Origin: JBBSHE01 sp038253325
Lineage (GTDB): Bacteria > Actinomycetota > Actinomycetes > Propionibacteriales > Nocardioidaceae
DNA: 28,979 nt
Direction of reading: 5' to 3'
Assembly: GCA_038253325.1 (NCBI GenBank)
Contig: JBBSHE010000033.1
Location: 1 to 28,979 of the forward strand
The notes beneath the pieces were generated by a model, which saw only the letters and a program-made list of their open reading frames with translations, was not told where the DNA came from and searched no databases. Positions 7,593 to 15,254 of the stretch are shown here, piece by piece (within the stretch, counting starts at the first letter, position 1; every line of letters starts with the position of its first letter). The position numbers and the translations under genes are program-made.

Positions 7593-7895
7593 TCATAGCG
7601 CAACCTCATAGTGACGGACGACGTCTTCCCTGCCGATCAGGTACTGGTCGTCCTCGGCGTAGTACTTGGCCACCTCGATGTCGTCGCCGGCGAACCCGCG
7701 GATGGCGTCGAGTGAATCCCACCAGCTCACCGTCATGACCTCGGAGCGTCCGTCGCCCAGGTCGCGGGTCAGCATCTGTGCACCCTGGTTCCCCGGCACG
7801 CTCTGGTACTCGGCAAGCCCGGTGGTCTCGATGTAACGCACGTAGTCGGCGACCCGACCGGTCGTGACCCATCCCCGCCAGATCCGCATGATCAT
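7593..7895 (-). CDS. Antibiotic-biosynthesis-monooxygenase-like small protein
   Basis: The product (about 100 residues) has the ferredoxin-like ABM/Dabb pattern: MIMRIWRGWVTTG, DYVRYIETTGLAEY, GAQMLTRDLGDGRSEVMTVSWWDS, ending in a helix and HYEVAL. Relatives act as cofactor-free monooxygenases, haem-degrading enzymes or stress-response dimers; nothing here fixes a substrate. I start it at ATG 7895, where family similarity begins. An upstream GTG at 7952 would overlap the PIG-L gene by 14 bases. It is the last gene of the flippase-like/GT4/PIG-L operon. Confidence 0.75.
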   Translation of the reverse strand: MIMRIWRGWVTTGRVADYVRYIETTGLAEYQSVPGNQGAQMLTRDLGDGRSEVMTVSWWDSLDAIRGFAGDDIEVAKYYAEDDQYLIGREDVVRHYEVAL

Positions 7896-7938
7896 CACGC
7901 CACGATAGCGACCGTAGGGCGGCTCAGCGGCCCGGGCA

Positions 7939-8796
7939 TCATCGTCGATCACGACGGGTGCGGTCGAGGGTCTCGAAGATGTCGCCGCTCAGCGGTGGCC
8001 CGGTGCGGCAGCCCTGCTCGGTGAACCATTCGTAGCCGAGCGCCCGACGAAACACCCATTTCGGGAGCCGCAAGAAGAGCCCGAGGGTGCGGGGATTCCC
8101 GCCGGTGGCGGTGGCTTGCGACACGTGCGCTTCCATCGCGGCCCGCTTGGCGCCGGCATGTGCGCGCACGTCGATCCGGTGCGTCAACCGCGATCGCGGG
8201 GTGAACGTGTTCTCGGGGATGTATAGGTGCCAGCGCGGAACCACGCGGCTGACTGCCCGGGCGATCAGGAGCGCCCACCGGAATACGTCCCGGTCGACCG
8301 TCGCCTCCAAGACGACGGACGTACCGGCCTGGCGCGCAGCCCGGACGCCTACTCGGTAGACCTGTCGATGGTCGGGATGGCCGTAACCGCCGTCCTCGTC
8401 GTAGACCGTGAGCATGTCGGCAGACTCGTACGTCAGGACGTCTGCCAGCCGCCGCGCCGCCGTTTCGACATCGACGTTTACGAATGCCTCCGGTTCGCTG
8501 GTGGCCCCGTCCATCCCCGAGTCGCGATATCCGAGTCGCTCGACTCTGGCTACGCCGAGCGCACGGGCCGACGTCTCCAGCTCGGCCATCCGACGCGAAC
8601 GGAGGTCCTCGGGTCCACCGAATGCCGCGGGCGCCAGGCCGAGCTCACCATCCGTTGCGACGACGAGAACGACCCGATGACCGGCCGCCGCTGCCTTGGC
8701 GAGCGTCCCCGCCGTCAGCAGGGCTTCGTCGTCGGGATGCGCATGAAACGAGACGACGGTGTAGCGGCGCCGCGATGCCTCGTGACCCGAGCTCAT
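7939..8796 (-). CDS. PIG-L/LmbE-family deacetylase
   Basis: The 285-residue product belongs to the zinc-dependent GlcNAc-deacetylase family (PIG-L, MshB, LmbE). The N-terminal metal motif HAHPDDE is at residues 18-24 (His18, Asp22 or Asp23 as ligand and base), and the second motif GHPDHRQV, which brings the third ligand His, lies near residue 155. These enzymes remove the acetyl group from N-acetylglucosaminyl lipids, inositols or antibiotics. The gene overlaps the GT4 gene by ATGA. A glycosyltransferase feeding a deacetylase parallels MshA to MshB of mycothiol synthesis, but the membrane partner suggests a lipid-linked substrate. MshB itself is not ruled out, since other genes of that pathway are not visible. 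Confidence 0.9.
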   Translation of the reverse strand: MSSGHEASRRRYTVVSFHAHPDDEALLTAGTLAKAAAAGHRVVLVVATDGELGLAPAAFGGPEDLRSRRMAELETSARALGVARVERLGYRDSGMDGATSEPEAFVNVDVETAARRLADVLTYESADMLTVYDEDGGYGHPDHRQVYRVGVRAARQAGTSVVLEATVDRDVFRWALLIARAVSRVVPRWHLYIPENTFTPRSRLTHRIDVRAHAGAKRAAMEAHVSQATATGGNPRTLGLFLRLPKWVFRRALGYEWFTEQGCRTGPPLSGDIFETLDRTRRDRR

Positions 8797-9962
8797 CCGC
8801 TCAGGTCGGAGGCGAATGCAGCACCTGGCCTGGACCGGGCGATCAGCTCAGCCGCCTCGTTGTACGCCGCCTCGGTGCGCCGGAGCACCGTCGGCCAGTT
8901 GACCGAGGGCAGTTGCGAGCGGTTGTGTGCCGACATGGTGTCGCGCAGCCGGTCGTCGCTGACGAGGCGCGCCATCGCCTTGACCAGCTCTCGGTCGTCG
9001 GACGCCAGCAAACCCTCGTGCCCGTGACCGATGAACTCCCCCACCCCACCACGCCGGAACGCGACGACCGGGATCCCGGCGCAGCGCGCCTCGAGGGCGG
9101 CGATGCCGAACGACTCCAGGGTGGCGGGCGCGACGTACAGGTCGGTCTCGGCGTACGTGGCTCGGATCTTCTCGCGCTCCAACCTGCCGGTCAGCTCAAC
9201 CCATCCCATGCCGTAATGAGCCAGGTAACGCTCCATCGGACCGCGTTGAGAGCCCTCCCCGATCACGAGTGCGCGCAGCGGAATCCGGCGCGGGACAACC
9301 CGACGCAGCCGACGCAGCATCCGCACCAACGCCATCGGGCGCTTGCGAGACTCGAGCCGCATCACACTCGCCACGACGATCGTGCCATCGCCCCGGGCGA
9401 CCGGCTTGACCCGCCACTCCGCCGGGTCGATGCCGTTGGACAGCACCGTGACTGCGGCGTCCGGGCCGAGAGTACGGCGCAGGGGCGAGGCGGCGGCCTC
9501 GCTGACGCCCGACCACAGGATGGGCCACTTCGCGGCCGCGAGCGTCTTGGCGACGAGAACAGGGATCGGACCGAGACCGTTCAGCAGCGAGTGGATCGTG
9601 ATGACCGTCGGGATGTCACGAATGGCGGCGGCCCGCGCTGCCGTGATCGCCAACGGCGAAACCAAAGAAAGGTGCGCATGGACGACGTCGAAATCGCCGG
9701 GCGAGAAGACCTTCCTCGCGAGGTTCGCGGCCAGTACCGAGCGGGCGGCCGGGAGCTGCACACCGCTGGCGAGTCGAAGCACCTCGACGTTGTCGGCAAG
9801 CTCTGGGCTGCCCTCGCGAGGGTCCGTCAGATCGGGACGCGTCGACGTGATGACGCGTACGGCGTGTCCGGCGTCACGCTGGCGGTTGGCCAAGTCGTGT
9901 ACATGCATCTCAATGCCGCCGAGACGTGGAAGGTAACAGTCGGTGATGTGCGCAATGCGCAT
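8793..9962 (-). CDS. GT4-family (GT-B fold) glycosyltransferase
   Basis: The 389-residue product has two Rossmann-like domains. The N-terminal acceptor domain begins MRIAHITDCYLPRLGGIEMHV, the typical retaining GT4 opening with a GG-x-E/H loop. The C-terminal donor domain has VLSNGID, RLESRKRP and the EX7E motif in LESFGIAALEA, followed by GGVGEFI. It transfers a sugar from a nucleotide donor, probably UDP- or GDP-linked, at the inner membrane face. The ATG at 9962 shares its A with the TGA of the upstream membrane protein (TGATG), and the stop overlaps the PIG-L start by 4 bases, so these three are one translational unit. Confidence 0.92.
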   Translation of the reverse strand: MRIAHITDCYLPRLGGIEMHVHDLANRQRDAGHAVRVITSTRPDLTDPREGSPELADNVEVLRLASGVQLPAARSVLAANLARKVFSPGDFDVVHAHLSLVSPLAITAARAAAIRDIPTVITIHSLLNGLGPIPVLVAKTLAAAKWPILWSGVSEAAASPLRRTLGPDAAVTVLSNGIDPAEWRVKPVARGDGTIVVASVMRLESRKRPMALVRMLRRLRRVVPRRIPLRALVIGEGSQRGPMERYLAHYGMGWVELTGRLEREKIRATYAETDLYVAPATLESFGIAALEARCAGIPVVAFRRGGVGEFIGHGHEGLLASDDRELVKAMARLVSDDRLRDTMSAHNRSQLPSVNWPTVLRRTEAAYNEAAELIARSRPGAAFASDLSG

Positions 9963-11083
9963 CAGGCAACCGCCGGCGACACCGTCGACTCGGCACCATC
10001 GCGACGCTCGTGACGCTGCTTCCACAACCAGGCGAAGAGGCCCAGGCCACCGACGGGAATTTCGAGGCCGAACACGAAGATCCGGTAGATCAGGACCCCG
10101 GCGACGGTGATCACCGGATCCCCGCCGAGTCCGACCAGCAGCGCGGTCATCCCGACCTCGACAAAACCCGCGCCGCCGGGAGTGACCACGACGAACGCGA
10201 GCACCCGCTCCAACGCGTACCCGGCAAAGATCTCCGCCGGTGTCAATGTGCTCCCGAGCATGTGCAGTGCGGTGAACAGGAGCAGAGCCTGCAACGCGGA
10301 GTACGCCAGCATGCCGGCCGACAGTTGCACCCACGCGCGCCTGACGATCGCGCTGCTCTGATGACGTAGGTCGAGGACGTGTCGCGCTACCGACGGGCGA
10401 CGGCGGGAGCGTACCAATCGGCAGGCGCCCCGGGCGACGAGCTCGAGCGCCCGCCCCATCCACCAGGTGCAGCTCTCACTGACGATGAACGCACCGACCA
10501 CGACCAGGACCACACCGAGCGTCACCAGGGCGACCACGCTCGTCGTCACCAACCGGGGGTTGGTCACCTCACCAGCCATCAGCAGCCCGGCCAGCGCCAA
10601 CGCCGGCAGGCTCAACCGGATCACGAGGTTCCACAGGTTGGTCAGCAAGGTGAACAGGGTGAAGGACTGTCGGGTGAAGCCCCACGACCGCGTCATCGCG
10701 TAGTTGAGGCCCATGCCGACTGCGCCACCGAGCGGCACGACGTTCGACACGGCGCTCCCCGTCAGGTTGAGAGTGAGCGCCCGGCGGCGCGAAAGTCCAG
10801 GCATCCCCGCCGTCAGCACGAACGAGTACGCGTAGAGCCCGCCGAACCAGATCAGCATCAGCAGCCCAACCTGGCGCCAGGTCAGGATCTCGATGACCGT
10901 GAAGATCTCCCGCCAGGCGACCCCGGACGCCTTGGGGAGCAAGAACGCGAACAGCGCGGCCGTGGCAGCGATCGACGCAAGGACCTTGATCGCGGTCCGC
11001 CACCGCCGTGACGACCGGGCGGCAGGGCGGTCAGGCCGCGGGATCGCCGAAGCGAGCGGCTCGCACACGCGAGTCTTCCCCAT
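9962..11083 (-). CDS. Lysylphosphatidylglycerol synthase TM-region (UPF0104/YbhN-like) flippase-like membrane protein
   Basis: The 373-residue product has about eight membrane helices. It carries the family signatures NLTGSAVSNVVPLGGAVG near residue 110 and ERVLAFVVVTPGGAGFVEVG near residue 300. The domain is shared with MprF, where it flips aminoacyl lipids, and occurs in many proteins next to lipid-modifying glycosyltransferases. I start at ATG 11083, with GGAGGG at 11091-11096 placed 7 bases upstream; a TTG at 11104 is less likely. It leads the coupled set with GT4, PIG-L and the small ABM protein, so it may move or bind their lipid-linked product. That role is inferred from context. Confidence 0.88.
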   Translation of the reverse strand: MGKTRVCEPLASAIPRPDRPAARSSRRWRTAIKVLASIAATAALFAFLLPKASGVAWREIFTVIEILTWRQVGLLMLIWFGGLYAYSFVLTAGMPGLSRRRALTLNLTGSAVSNVVPLGGAVGMGLNYAMTRSWGFTRQSFTLFTLLTNLWNLVIRLSLPALALAGLLMAGEVTNPRLVTTSVVALVTLGVVLVVVGAFIVSESCTWWMGRALELVARGACRLVRSRRRPSVARHVLDLRHQSSAIVRRAWVQLSAGMLAYSALQALLLFTALHMLGSTLTPAEIFAGYALERVLAFVVVTPGGAGFVEVGMTALLVGLGGDPVITVAGVLIYRIFVFGLEIPVGGLGLFAWLWKQRHERRDGAESTVSPAVA

Positions 11084-11090
11084 GGCCCAG

Positions 11091-11096
11091 CCCTCC
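11091..11096 (-). promoter_or_regulatory. Ribosome binding site that sets the flippase-like gene start
   Basis: GGAGGG on the minus strand lies 7 bases before ATG 11083 and decides for it over the upstream TTG at 11104. Confidence 0.7.
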
Positions 11097-11200
11097 AGCG
11101 GCAACGGCCGCGCTGCCGGCGTCGGTCGATGATGGTTTCCCCTCGATGATAGCGATCAGGAGCCGACAAGGCCGCATTCAATACGTGATCCGCACAACGG

Positions 11201-11289
11201 CGGAGGAGGCGGGATTCGAACCCGCGGCTGACATCACTGCCAGCGACCGCTTTCAAGGCGGTTCCGATAGGCCACTCCGGCACCCCTCC
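11201..11289 (-). tRNA. tRNA-Ser (anticodon TGA)
   Basis: The 89-nt minus-strand sequence has a GGAGGGG/CTCCTCC acceptor with one G-U pair, the anticodon stem ACCGC/GCGGT around the loop CTTGAAA (anticodon TGA, reads UCA and other UCN), a long variable arm and the T-loop GTTCGAATC. CCA is not encoded. Confidence 0.95.
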
Positions 11290-11354
11290 GGCGTACGTCG
11301 CGGCGGCCGCTTCAGACCGCGCGTACGCATCGCGATTGTGCCATTACGGCAGGC

Positions 11355-12761
11355 TCAGAGCAGGGGAGCAAAGCGCGGCACCTCCGGACGCTCGACGTCC
11401 AGGTCGTCCATCACCGCCGTGCGCCGGCCTCGAGGTCCCGTCAGCAACCGGTCGAGTCCGAGCAGCCCGATCCCGAGAATCGCGCCGATGACGAGCCCCT
11501 CGGCCGTCGCCAGCAGGTCCTCGGACAGGCTCGACGTCGGCACGGCAAACCCGGTCGCAACACCGGCCGCACCGAGCGAGCCGAATGCGCACAACCACCA
11601 ACCCTGCCGGCGCCGCCGACGAATCGCGACACCCCAGACAAGCGCCGGGAAGCCCACCAGTGCTTCCGAGAAGCGTGGCACCGCCCCCAGGTAGTGCTTG
11701 ATGTGCTGCTGACCCCCCGCGATCGTCGTCAGGATCTCACCCGATCCCCACCTGCGCAGCGCCGCCGCGTAGACCGCGGCACTCACCAACGCGACGATGG
11801 CGGTCACCATGAAGATCGCGCCGCGTCGGCCGAGGCTGCCGAAACCGTAGCCCAGCCGCCACGCCAACCCGAGCGCAGTCACCAGCACCAGCGTCAGCAC
11901 GATCACCCGAAGGCGGTAGGGCCGGACCTCGACCGCGTACCCGGCGACGACCGCGGCACCGGCCAACCCCAGCACGACCGAGATGACGAGTTCCCCGAGC
12001 GACCTCAGACCAGCCGCAGGTCTCGTCACGACCATGCCCAGCAGGCCGTACGTGACCGCAGCCGCGACGCTTGCACCGGCCAGCGACCAAGACTCCGGAA
12101 ACGCGACGATGACCGAAAGAATCACCGAAGCCGTCAGTCCGACGATCACGGCGCGCCCTCCCGTTCGCATGGTGACCACGACGACCCCCGCAACGGTCGC
12201 GACCGCCGATGCCGAGCGTGTCACGGTGTCACGCAGCGTCCACCAACCCGTGTCGTCGGGGAGCGCGGTCGCGGCGAGGACGACGGCTACTGCGCCGATG
12301 CCGAGCACGACCCGCAGGATCATCGAGACCGTGTCCGCGTCAGGCGAGGTGGGCGGCGCCACGGGGGCCTGCGCCACGGGGGCCGCCGTGGGCACCTCCG
12401 CCGTTGGCACTGCCGCCTTGGGAGCCGCCGCGGTGGGAACCTTCCTTCCTCCTGCCTTCTGGCCCCCTGCGTTCTGGCTGGTCGCTGCGTTCTGGACGGT
12501 CGCTGCGCTCCCGGTGAGCGGGCGAACGTCCCGCATCGGCCGGGAGTCGTGCGTAAGCGGAGGCGAGTGCTCGGGTACGAAGAGTCCCGGGCCTTGCTCG
12601 TGCCGGGACGGTTGGCCGCGGTGCGAGCCGAAACTGAGCTCAGCCGAGTCGTCGAACGACTCTGAACGTGGCGCGCCCCGGCGTGCCCCTCCTTCGCGCG
12701 ATGCCCCCTGCTCGGGCGATGCCCCCTGCTCGGGCGATGTCCCCTGCTCGGGCGATGTCAC
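11355..12761 (-). CDS. Multi-spanning membrane protein with low-complexity N-terminus
   Basis: The 468-residue product starts at the GTG overlapping the nitrilase stop as GTGA. Residues ~1-160 are low-complexity: SPEQG repeats, then Arg/Ser-rich, then Ala/Pro/Val-rich (KAAVPTAEVPTAAPVAQAPV). From about 165 there are some ten hydrophobic segments, for example MILRVVLGIGAVAVVLAATA, ELVISVVLGLAGAAVVAGYA and AEGLVIGAILGIGLLGLDRL. I do not recognise the family and see no catalytic or transport signature. The open frame continues far upstream of the GTG, but that part lies antisense-like inside the nitrilase gene and has no protein character. Coupling to the amidohydrolase suggests joint expression only. 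Confidence 0.75.
   Translation of the reverse strand: MTSPEQGTSPEQGASPEQGASREGGARRGAPRSESFDDSAELSFGSHRGQPSRHEQGPGLFVPEHSPPLTHDSRPMRDVRPLTGSAATVQNAATSQNAGGQKAGGRKVPTAAAPKAAVPTAEVPTAAPVAQAPVAPPTSPDADTVSMILRVVLGIGAVAVVLAATALPDDTGWWTLRDTVTRSASAVATVAGVVVVTMRTGGRAVIVGLTASVILSVIVAFPESWSLAGASVAAAVTYGLLGMVVTRPAAGLRSLGELVISVVLGLAGAAVVAGYAVEVRPYRLRVIVLTLVLVTALGLAWRLGYGFGSLGRRGAIFMVTAIVALVSAAVYAAALRRWGSGEILTTIAGGQQHIKHYLGAVPRFSEALVGFPALVWGVAIRRRRRQGWWLCAFGSLGAAGVATGFAVPTSSLSEDLLATAEGLVIGAILGIGLLGLDRLLTGPRGRRTAVMDDLDVERPEVPRFAPLL
12703..12756 (-). repeat. 3 x 18-bp tandem repeat just after a start codon (SPEQGA)
   Basis: Three 18-bp units (GCCCCCTGCTCGGGCGAT on the plus strand, the third with one change) encode the N-terminal residues SPEQGT, SPEQGA and SPEQGA of the 10-TM protein, beginning almost directly after its GTG. 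Confidence 0.85.
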
Positions 12762-13543
12762 AGAGCACTCCGGACGCGCCGGTTCGTGAGCGACGGGTTG
12801 ACGGAACGAACCTGCTCGATCCGGTCGCGGTCGACCCGTCCGGTGATGACGGCCTGCTGCTCGGCCAAGGAAGCAACCAGGGCGCCCATCGGGTCGACGA
12901 TCATCGACCGTCCGCAGTACCGCGTGCCGCACTGAGCCGCGGCGACGACATACACCGTGTTCTCGATCGCGCGGGCACGCAGCAACGTCGACCAGTGATC
13001 CTCCTTCGCCGGGCCGCGTACCCAGGCCGCCGGTGTCACGAGGACGTCGGCGCCCCCGTCGACCAGGGACCGGGCGAACTCTGGGAACCTCAGGTCGTAG
13101 CACGTCATCAGCCCGAGCCGGAACCCACCGACGTCAACGGTGACCGGGTCGCCGGGTCCCGGGGTGAGCCGGTCCGACTCGCGGTAGCCGAAGGAGTCGT
13201 ACAGATAGGTCTTGCGGTACGCCGTCATCAGCCCACCTGAATCGACCGCCACAACCGTGTTGTACGGCCGGTGGACATCGTCGGACGGCTCGAACATGCC
13301 GGCGACCAGCATTGCGTCGTGCCGGCGAGCGAGATGGGTGAGCGCCGCGACGAACGGGCCGCGCACGTCCTCGGCAACGCTGCCGAGCGGCAGCTGCGGC
13401 GACCCGAAGTCGTGCATCGCGGCCTCAGGAAAGACCACAACGTCTGGCCGGTCGTCGGCCGATGAGTCCAGCAGCTCAGCCATCGCCGCCAGGTTCGCGG
13501 ACTTGTCGGTTCCGGCGGCGAACTGGCCCACGCTGATACGCAC
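12758..13543 (-). CDS. Carbon-nitrogen hydrolase (nitrilase superfamily)
   Basis: The 261-residue product is a complete nitrilase-superfamily amidohydrolase. The catalytic triad is visible: Glu40 in VVVFPEAAMHD, Lys111 in AYRKTYLYDSFG and Cys148 in LMTCYDLRFPE. The C-terminal CGRSMIVDPMG segment is also typical. The size and the CYDLRFPE motif suit the Nit/omega-amidase-like branch, which hydrolyses deaminated glutathione, 2-oxoglutaramate or similar small amides; the exact substrate is not fixed. The GTG at 13543 is where family similarity begins (RISVGQF). The stop overlaps the 10-TM protein by GTGA, and it is divergent from the MobA-like gene with 32 bases between starts. Confidence 0.9.
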   Translation of the reverse strand: MRISVGQFAAGTDKSANLAAMAELLDSSADDRPDVVVFPEAAMHDFGSPQLPLGSVAEDVRGPFVAALTHLARRHDAMLVAGMFEPSDDVHRPYNTVVAVDSGGLMTAYRKTYLYDSFGYRESDRLTPGPGDPVTVDVGGFRLGLMTCYDLRFPEFARSLVDGGADVLVTPAAWVRGPAKEDHWSTLLRARAIENTVYVVAAAQCGTRYCGRSMIVDPMGALVASLAEQQAVITGRVDRDRIEQVRSVNPSLTNRRVRSAL

Positions 13544-13575
13544 AGGCCAAGTCTGCCAGTGCGACACTCGTCCGT

Positions 13576-14145
13576 GTGACCGCCTACGCCGCGCTCGTGC
13601 TCGCCGGAGGCGCGGGCCGCCGCCTCGGCGGCGCGGCCAAGGCAAGCCTGCTGGTTGCCGGGACGACGCTGCTGGACCGAGCGCTCGACGCAGCGTCCGC
13701 GGCCGAGCACACCATCGTGGTCGGCGGCACGGTGACCGTGCCTGTCGGAATCGGCGTCGCCTGCGAGGAACCGGCCGGCGGAGGCCCGGTCGCGGCCGTC
13801 GAGGCCGGTTTGATCGACCTCGTTGAACCGCTCGTCGCCGTCCTGGCCGTCGATCAGCCGATGCTGACCCAGGATGTCGTGGACGCCCTCGCCGCCGCGG
13901 TTGGGGGCTCCGACGGTGCGGTCCTCGTCGACGGTACGGGACGGCGGCAATACCTGGCGGCGGTCTACCGTACCGAGGCGCTGCGTACGGCGCTCGAGCG
14001 CACGGCGTCAGCAGTCGGGGCTTCGATGCGCGACCTCGTGCGAGGCCTGGATCTGGTGGACGTAGCCTCTGAGGGAGACGAGACTCTCGACTGCGACACG
14101 TGGGAAGACGTGGAGCGCGCCCAACATCTCCTGGAGCACCGATGA
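13576..14145 (+). CDS. mobA: MobA-like molybdenum cofactor guanylyltransferase / NTP transferase
   Basis: The 189-residue product starts at a GTG and has the nucleotidyltransferase N-terminus ALVLAGGAGRRLGG followed by AKASL. The usual family signature is LAGGxSxRMGxDK, so the Lys is kept but the Asp before it is replaced. A second metal site is seen in VLAVDQPML and an acceptor-region motif in CDTWEDVERA. MobA adds GMP to molybdopterin. The replaced Asp makes the exact reaction less certain; a MobA-related transferase is the safe call. The stop overlaps the DUF6457 gene as ATGA, an arrangement (or fusion) common in actinobacteria. Confidence 0.82.
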   Translation: MTAYAALVLAGGAGRRLGGAAKASLLVAGTTLLDRALDAASAAEHTIVVGGTVTVPVGIGVACEEPAGGGPVAAVEAGLIDLVEPLVAVLAVDQPMLTQDVVDALAAAVGGSDGAVLVDGTGRRQYLAAVYRTEALRTALERTASAVGASMRDLVRGLDLVDVASEGDETLDCDTWEDVERAQHLLEHR

Positions 14146-14375
14146 ACCTCAGTGAATGGGTTGAGCAGCTGTCCGAAGCACTCGGAGTCGAGCTCGACAC
14201 CGACGTCGACGCGATCCTCGACCTCGCCCGCAACGCAGCCCACGGGATCGATCGCACGGCAGCACCGGTGACGACGTTCCTCGTCGGCTACGCGGCGGCC
14301 CGGCGCGGTGGTGGCGAGCCGCACCTGAGTGAATGCTTCGACATCGCCGAGGCGCTCGTGAGCGAACGGAGCTGA
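14142..14375 (+). CDS. DUF6457 domain protein, MobA partner
   Basis: The 77-residue product (NLSEWVEQLSEALGVELD, IDRTAAPVTTFLVGYAAAR) is the small helical DUF6457 domain found fused to or directly behind MobA-like transferases. Its ATG overlaps the mobA stop by 4 bases. Role unknown; the association points to molybdopterin-nucleotide work. It converges on the Nei-like gene, 3 bases between stops. Confidence 0.8.
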   Translation: MNLSEWVEQLSEALGVELDTDVDAILDLARNAAHGIDRTAAPVTTFLVGYAAARRGGGEPHLSECFDIAEALVSERS

Positions 14376-14378
14376 CTG

Positions 14379-15197
14379 TCAAGACGGAAAACCCGGGACT
14401 GGGCCAGGTTGACACCGCGGGCACCAGTACGTCATCCGGTCGTCGAGCTCTGAGCCCTGGTGGGCTCGGCGGATCGGCTCTCCGCATCGACGGCACGGTT
14501 TGCCGGATCGCTCGAATACGTACGCCCTCCGACCGCGCCTGAGGTCGCCGGTCGTCACCTGATCCCAGCGGTCGCGGTTGCCGAGCAGCAGCCGGTGAGC
14601 CAGTTGCACCATGGCGTCGAGGTCGTCGACCTCGTTGACCGGGGTCCACGGTGACACGCCGCGCAGGAACAGCAGCTCACACTTGTAGACGTTGCCGATG
14701 CCGGCCAGGTTTCGCTGATCGAGCAGCGCGGCGGCGATCGACTCGTCGGATCGCTCGGCGAGCCGACGTACCGCCTCGGCGGAGTCCCAGTCCGGCCCCA
14801 GCAGGTCGGGTCCGAGGTGACCGACCAGATCGGCCTCGCGCGTCGTCGGAACCAGCGCGACGTGGTGCAGGTGGAAGCCGACAACCACGGCGCCTTCCAC
14901 GGTGAGGACGACGCGGACGGTGTGGGCCGGTCGTCCGCGCCAGGGTTGGCCGGGCCGGAACACCCGCCAGGTCCCGTCCATCCGCAGCTGGCTGCGCAAC
15001 GACCAGTCACCGCGGTCCGGCGTCCGGACGCGGATCAGCAGGTGCTTGCCTCGGCTCACGACCTCACGGACCTGTGCACCGGCGATGTCGGCCGTCGCCA
15101 ACGCGGCAAGCCGGAACTCGGACCCGCGCAGCTCGCGGCCAGCCAGGGCTGTGTGGAGTCTGCGCGCATGCAGCCAGACGGTGTCTCCTTCGGGCAT
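14379..15197 (-). CDS. nei2: Fpg/Nei-family DNA glycosylase (Nei2-like endonuclease VIII)
   Basis: The 272-residue product starts MPEGDTVW, with Pro2 and Glu3 as the catalytic N-terminus that cleaves oxidised bases and nicks the DNA. Other family features are SRGKHLL (beta-hairpin Lys), QLRMDGTWRV, the H2TH segment with LDQRNLAGIGNVYKCELLF, and a C-terminal zinc finger CxxC...CxxC (CRRC ... CPRC). The DTVW opening and length suit the actinobacterial Nei2 group, which acts on oxidised pyrimidines, rather than MutM. It is divergent from the quinone oxidoreductase gene, with 57 bases between. Confidence 0.92.
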   Translation of the reverse strand: MPEGDTVWLHARRLHTALAGRELRGSEFRLAALATADIAGAQVREVVSRGKHLLIRVRTPDRGDWSLRSQLRMDGTWRVFRPGQPWRGRPAHTVRVVLTVEGAVVVGFHLHHVALVPTTREADLVGHLGPDLLGPDWDSAEAVRRLAERSDESIAAALLDQRNLAGIGNVYKCELLFLRGVSPWTPVNEVDDLDAMVQLAHRLLLGNRDRWDQVTTGDLRRGRRAYVFERSGKPCRRCGEPIRRAHQGSELDDRMTYWCPRCQPGPVPGFPS

Positions 15198-15241
15198 CAC
15201 CCAAGTATCGGCCGGTCCGAAGGCTCGGCGGGATGTCCGGA

Positions 15242-15247
15242 TAGTGT
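15242..15247 (+). promoter_or_regulatory. Candidate -10 box for a leaderless qor transcript
   Basis: TAGTGT fits the actinobacterial TAnnnT -10 and lies 7 bases before GTG 15255, which would put the transcription start at the start codon. No Shine-Dalgarno is visible. Confidence 0.4.
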
Positions 15248-15254
15248 CGGGCCT

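Noticed and set aside
8484..10013. Long plus-strand open frame (509 codons) opposite the GT4 and PIG-L genes
   Set aside because: It is the complement of two well-recognised coupled genes; its residues are Arg/Pro-rich with no family likeness, an effect of high GC.
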